In this document: piece by piece, positions 45,457 to 46,685 of the stretch
Numbering within the stretch: position 1 is the first letter of the stretch
How the letters are laid out: the number at the start of each line of letters is the position of its first letter
Assembly: GCA_029239975.1 (NCBI GenBank)
Contig: JARBTX010000024.1
Coordinates: forward strand, 1 to 46,685
DNA length: 46,685 bases
Direction: 5' to 3'
Origin: Anaerocolumna sp.
GTDB taxonomy: Bacteria > Bacillota > Clostridia > Lachnospirales > Lachnospiraceae
Translations under genes and position numbers: made by a program
Notes under the pieces: model-generated
The model's input: only the letters and a program-made list of their open reading frames with translations
Told to the model about the DNA's origin: nothing
Databases searched by the model: none

Positions 45457-46685
45457 CTAATACGTAATCATTGTAATACTTCCTGGAAGTAGCATAACAT
45501 CAGTTGAATCAATTTCGTATACTATCTCATGAACACATGAACTCTCCTTTGTACACACTGCCTTTGGAAAATCTCCTGTAAGAACTATAACACTTCCCTT
45601 ACTGCTACGGTTCATTGCGTTTCCTTTTAAACATATTTTATACTGATTCTCAAAGTCACGATTCACAACAACTATTCTTATCGCCCCATCGTCATTTCTA
45701 ACCGCAGCCATATTTAACGCATTTATCGTACTTGCATCTCCAACATCTAACTGGATTTCAGCAACATCACTTTCTAGCCTTGTTCCCAACATATTATGGC
45801 GATAAAGTCTTAGCGGATAGGCAATTGTCTGATACCAGGAACTATTCTCATCCGTCATAATGGGTGCCAGCACATTTACCATTTGTGCCATATTGGCCAT
45901 CGTAATTGAAGGATGATTAATTATGTCATTCAATACACTTGCTGTCCACAAAGCATCTCTCCAACAATAAGTAGTAATCAATCCATAAGTGCTGTTATTA
46001 TCAAACTCCCAAATATTCCATTCATCCAAAGCAATTTTAATTTTATTACTTCTAGCAGGGAAACGATACCATGGATTAAAATCAGTTACTTCATCTGGAT
46101 AACTGTCAATCAATTCTGCCACATCATGAATCATATTCATAAGGTCCTTTTCTCCTTTAAAAGGGCCATAAATCCCCTGCCCATTTTCACTGGAGTAATG
46201 ATGTACTGATAAATAATCTGTTACTGCATGAAGAGCATCCAGTACCGGCCTGTTCCACTCTTCCTTCTCACATCCTACAATAACAGTTTTAATAGACTTA
46301 TCCGTAAGTTTCATAAATTTGATAAATTCCATGGCATCTGAAATATATCTCTGTACATCATTTTGTTTACCTATATCTGGTTCGGCATAACTTTCATTTC
46401 CTATACACCAAAACTTTACATTAAAAGGCTCCTGATACCCATGCTTACGACGAAGATTTGCATAATATGTGTGTCCAGTTCCGTTGCAATATTCTACCCA
46501 ATTACCTGCTTCTTCTGCGGTTCCGGACGCCAGATTTACACAAATCATGGGCTCCGCTCCGAGTTTTCTACAAAACTTAATGAATTCCGCAGTTCCAAAA
46601 GATGGATCCAGTTCTCCACCCCATATCAGATTTTTCCGCCGTATTCTTGTTTCCATGGGACCTACAGCATCTTCCCAATGATATT
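45457..46685 (-). CDS. alpha-L-arabinofuranosidase, GH51, 5'-partial
   Basis: The reading frame is open to the window edge; the residues before the internal ATG at 46656 (HWEDAVGP) are family sequence, so that ATG is not the start. The visible C-terminal 409 residues contain the acid/base glutamate in WCIGNES (E88 counted from that ATG), HHYSSE, and the nucleophile in ALDEWNIW (E212). The enzyme releases arabinofuranose from arabinan or arabinoxylan. The missing N-terminus hides whether there is a signal peptide; most GH51 of clostridia are cytoplasmic. It is 250 nt from recQ with no clear terminator seen between them. Confidence 0.92.
   Translation of the reverse strand, partial: YHWEDAVGPMETRIRRKNLIWGGELDPSFGTAEFIKFCRKLGAEPMICVNLASGTAEEAGNWVEYCNGTGHTYYANLRRKHGYQEPFNVKFWCIGNESYAEPDIGKQNDVQRYISDAMEFIKFMKLTDKSIKTVIVGCEKEEWNRPVLDALHAVTDYLSVHHYSSENGQGIYGPFKGEKDLMNMIHDVAELIDSYPDEVTDFNPWYRFPARSNKIKIALDEWNIWEFDNNSTYGLITTYCWRDALWTASVLNDIINHPSITMANMAQMVNVLAPIMTDENSSWYQTIAYPLRLYRHNMLGTRLESDVAEIQLDVGDASTINALNMAAVRNDDGAIRIVVVNRDFENQYKICLKGNAMNRSSKGSVIVLTGDFPKAVCTKESSCVHEIVYEIDSTDVMLLPGSITMITY

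Noticed and set aside
45457-46656. Complete 399-aa GH51 gene starting at the ATG at 46656
   Set aside because: The frame continues upstream with family sequence (HWEDAVGP) to the window edge, so the gene is cut by the window.

Overview
The window is AT-rich, low-GC Gram-positive DNA. The gene content (short Hag-type flagellin, FliW/CsrA, two FlgK paralogues, BMP-type nucleoside importer, topoisomerase IV pair, GH51 arabinofuranosidase) fits a motile, plant-fibre-degrading clostridium of the Lachnospiraceae, close to Lachnoclostridium (Clostridium) phytofermentans. That placement is inferred from protein character, not from a database search. Both edges cut into continuing sequence: the GH51 gene runs off the right edge.

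Positions 1-22705, all on the minus strand, form one flagellar and surface-glycan block. Read in the direction of transcription it begins at a sigma-28 (SigD) promoter: flgM, flgN, flgK, flgK, flgL, fliW, csrA. A second sigma-28 promoter precedes flaG, fliD, fliS and a FliT/FlgN-like chaperone gene, and a third precedes hag, which ends at a strong terminator. The hag leader is about 125 nt and contains a large imperfect hairpin, then a small hairpin with AUGGAU in its loop placed 20 nt upstream of an AAGGAGG ribosome site. That is the layout expected for CsrA repression relieved by FliW. Downstream of hag lie a 104-aa unknown gene, a DUF115/Maf flagellin glycosyltransferase, a NeuA-phosphatase fusion, a NeuB-SAF-cupin fusion, a TagF-like phosphotransferase, an IspD/TarI-like cytidylyltransferase, an extended SDR and a large HAD protein. 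This looks like a glycan island making a CMP-nonulosonate and probably a CDP-alditol, most likely for flagellin or surface decoration.

Positions 22774-28046 hold a PLP-dependent diaminopimelate-decarboxylase-like gene, a PHP-domain phosphoesterase divergent from a TetR regulator, and a membrane chemoreceptor without an extracellular sensor domain. The PHP/TetR gap carries two copies of a perfect 11-bp palindrome. A nine-copy 34-bp tandem repeat and a terminator follow. Positions 28242-32470 encode the topoisomerase IV pair parE-parC.

Positions 32677-40762 are a nucleoside salvage unit. The minus-strand operon deoC-deoD-BMP lipoprotein-nupO-nupP-nupQ is divergent from a DeoR-family regulator. 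The gap contains promoters for both directions and TTCG/CGAA operator-like sites. The importer brings in nucleosides, DeoD phosphorolyses them and DeoC cleaves deoxyribose-5-phosphate.

Positions 40763-46685 hold two AT-rich tandem-repeat arrays, a DUF1275 membrane protein whose promoter is built from the last unit of a 14-bp repeat, an XRE-type membrane-anchored regulator, recQ and the partial GH51 arabinofuranosidase.
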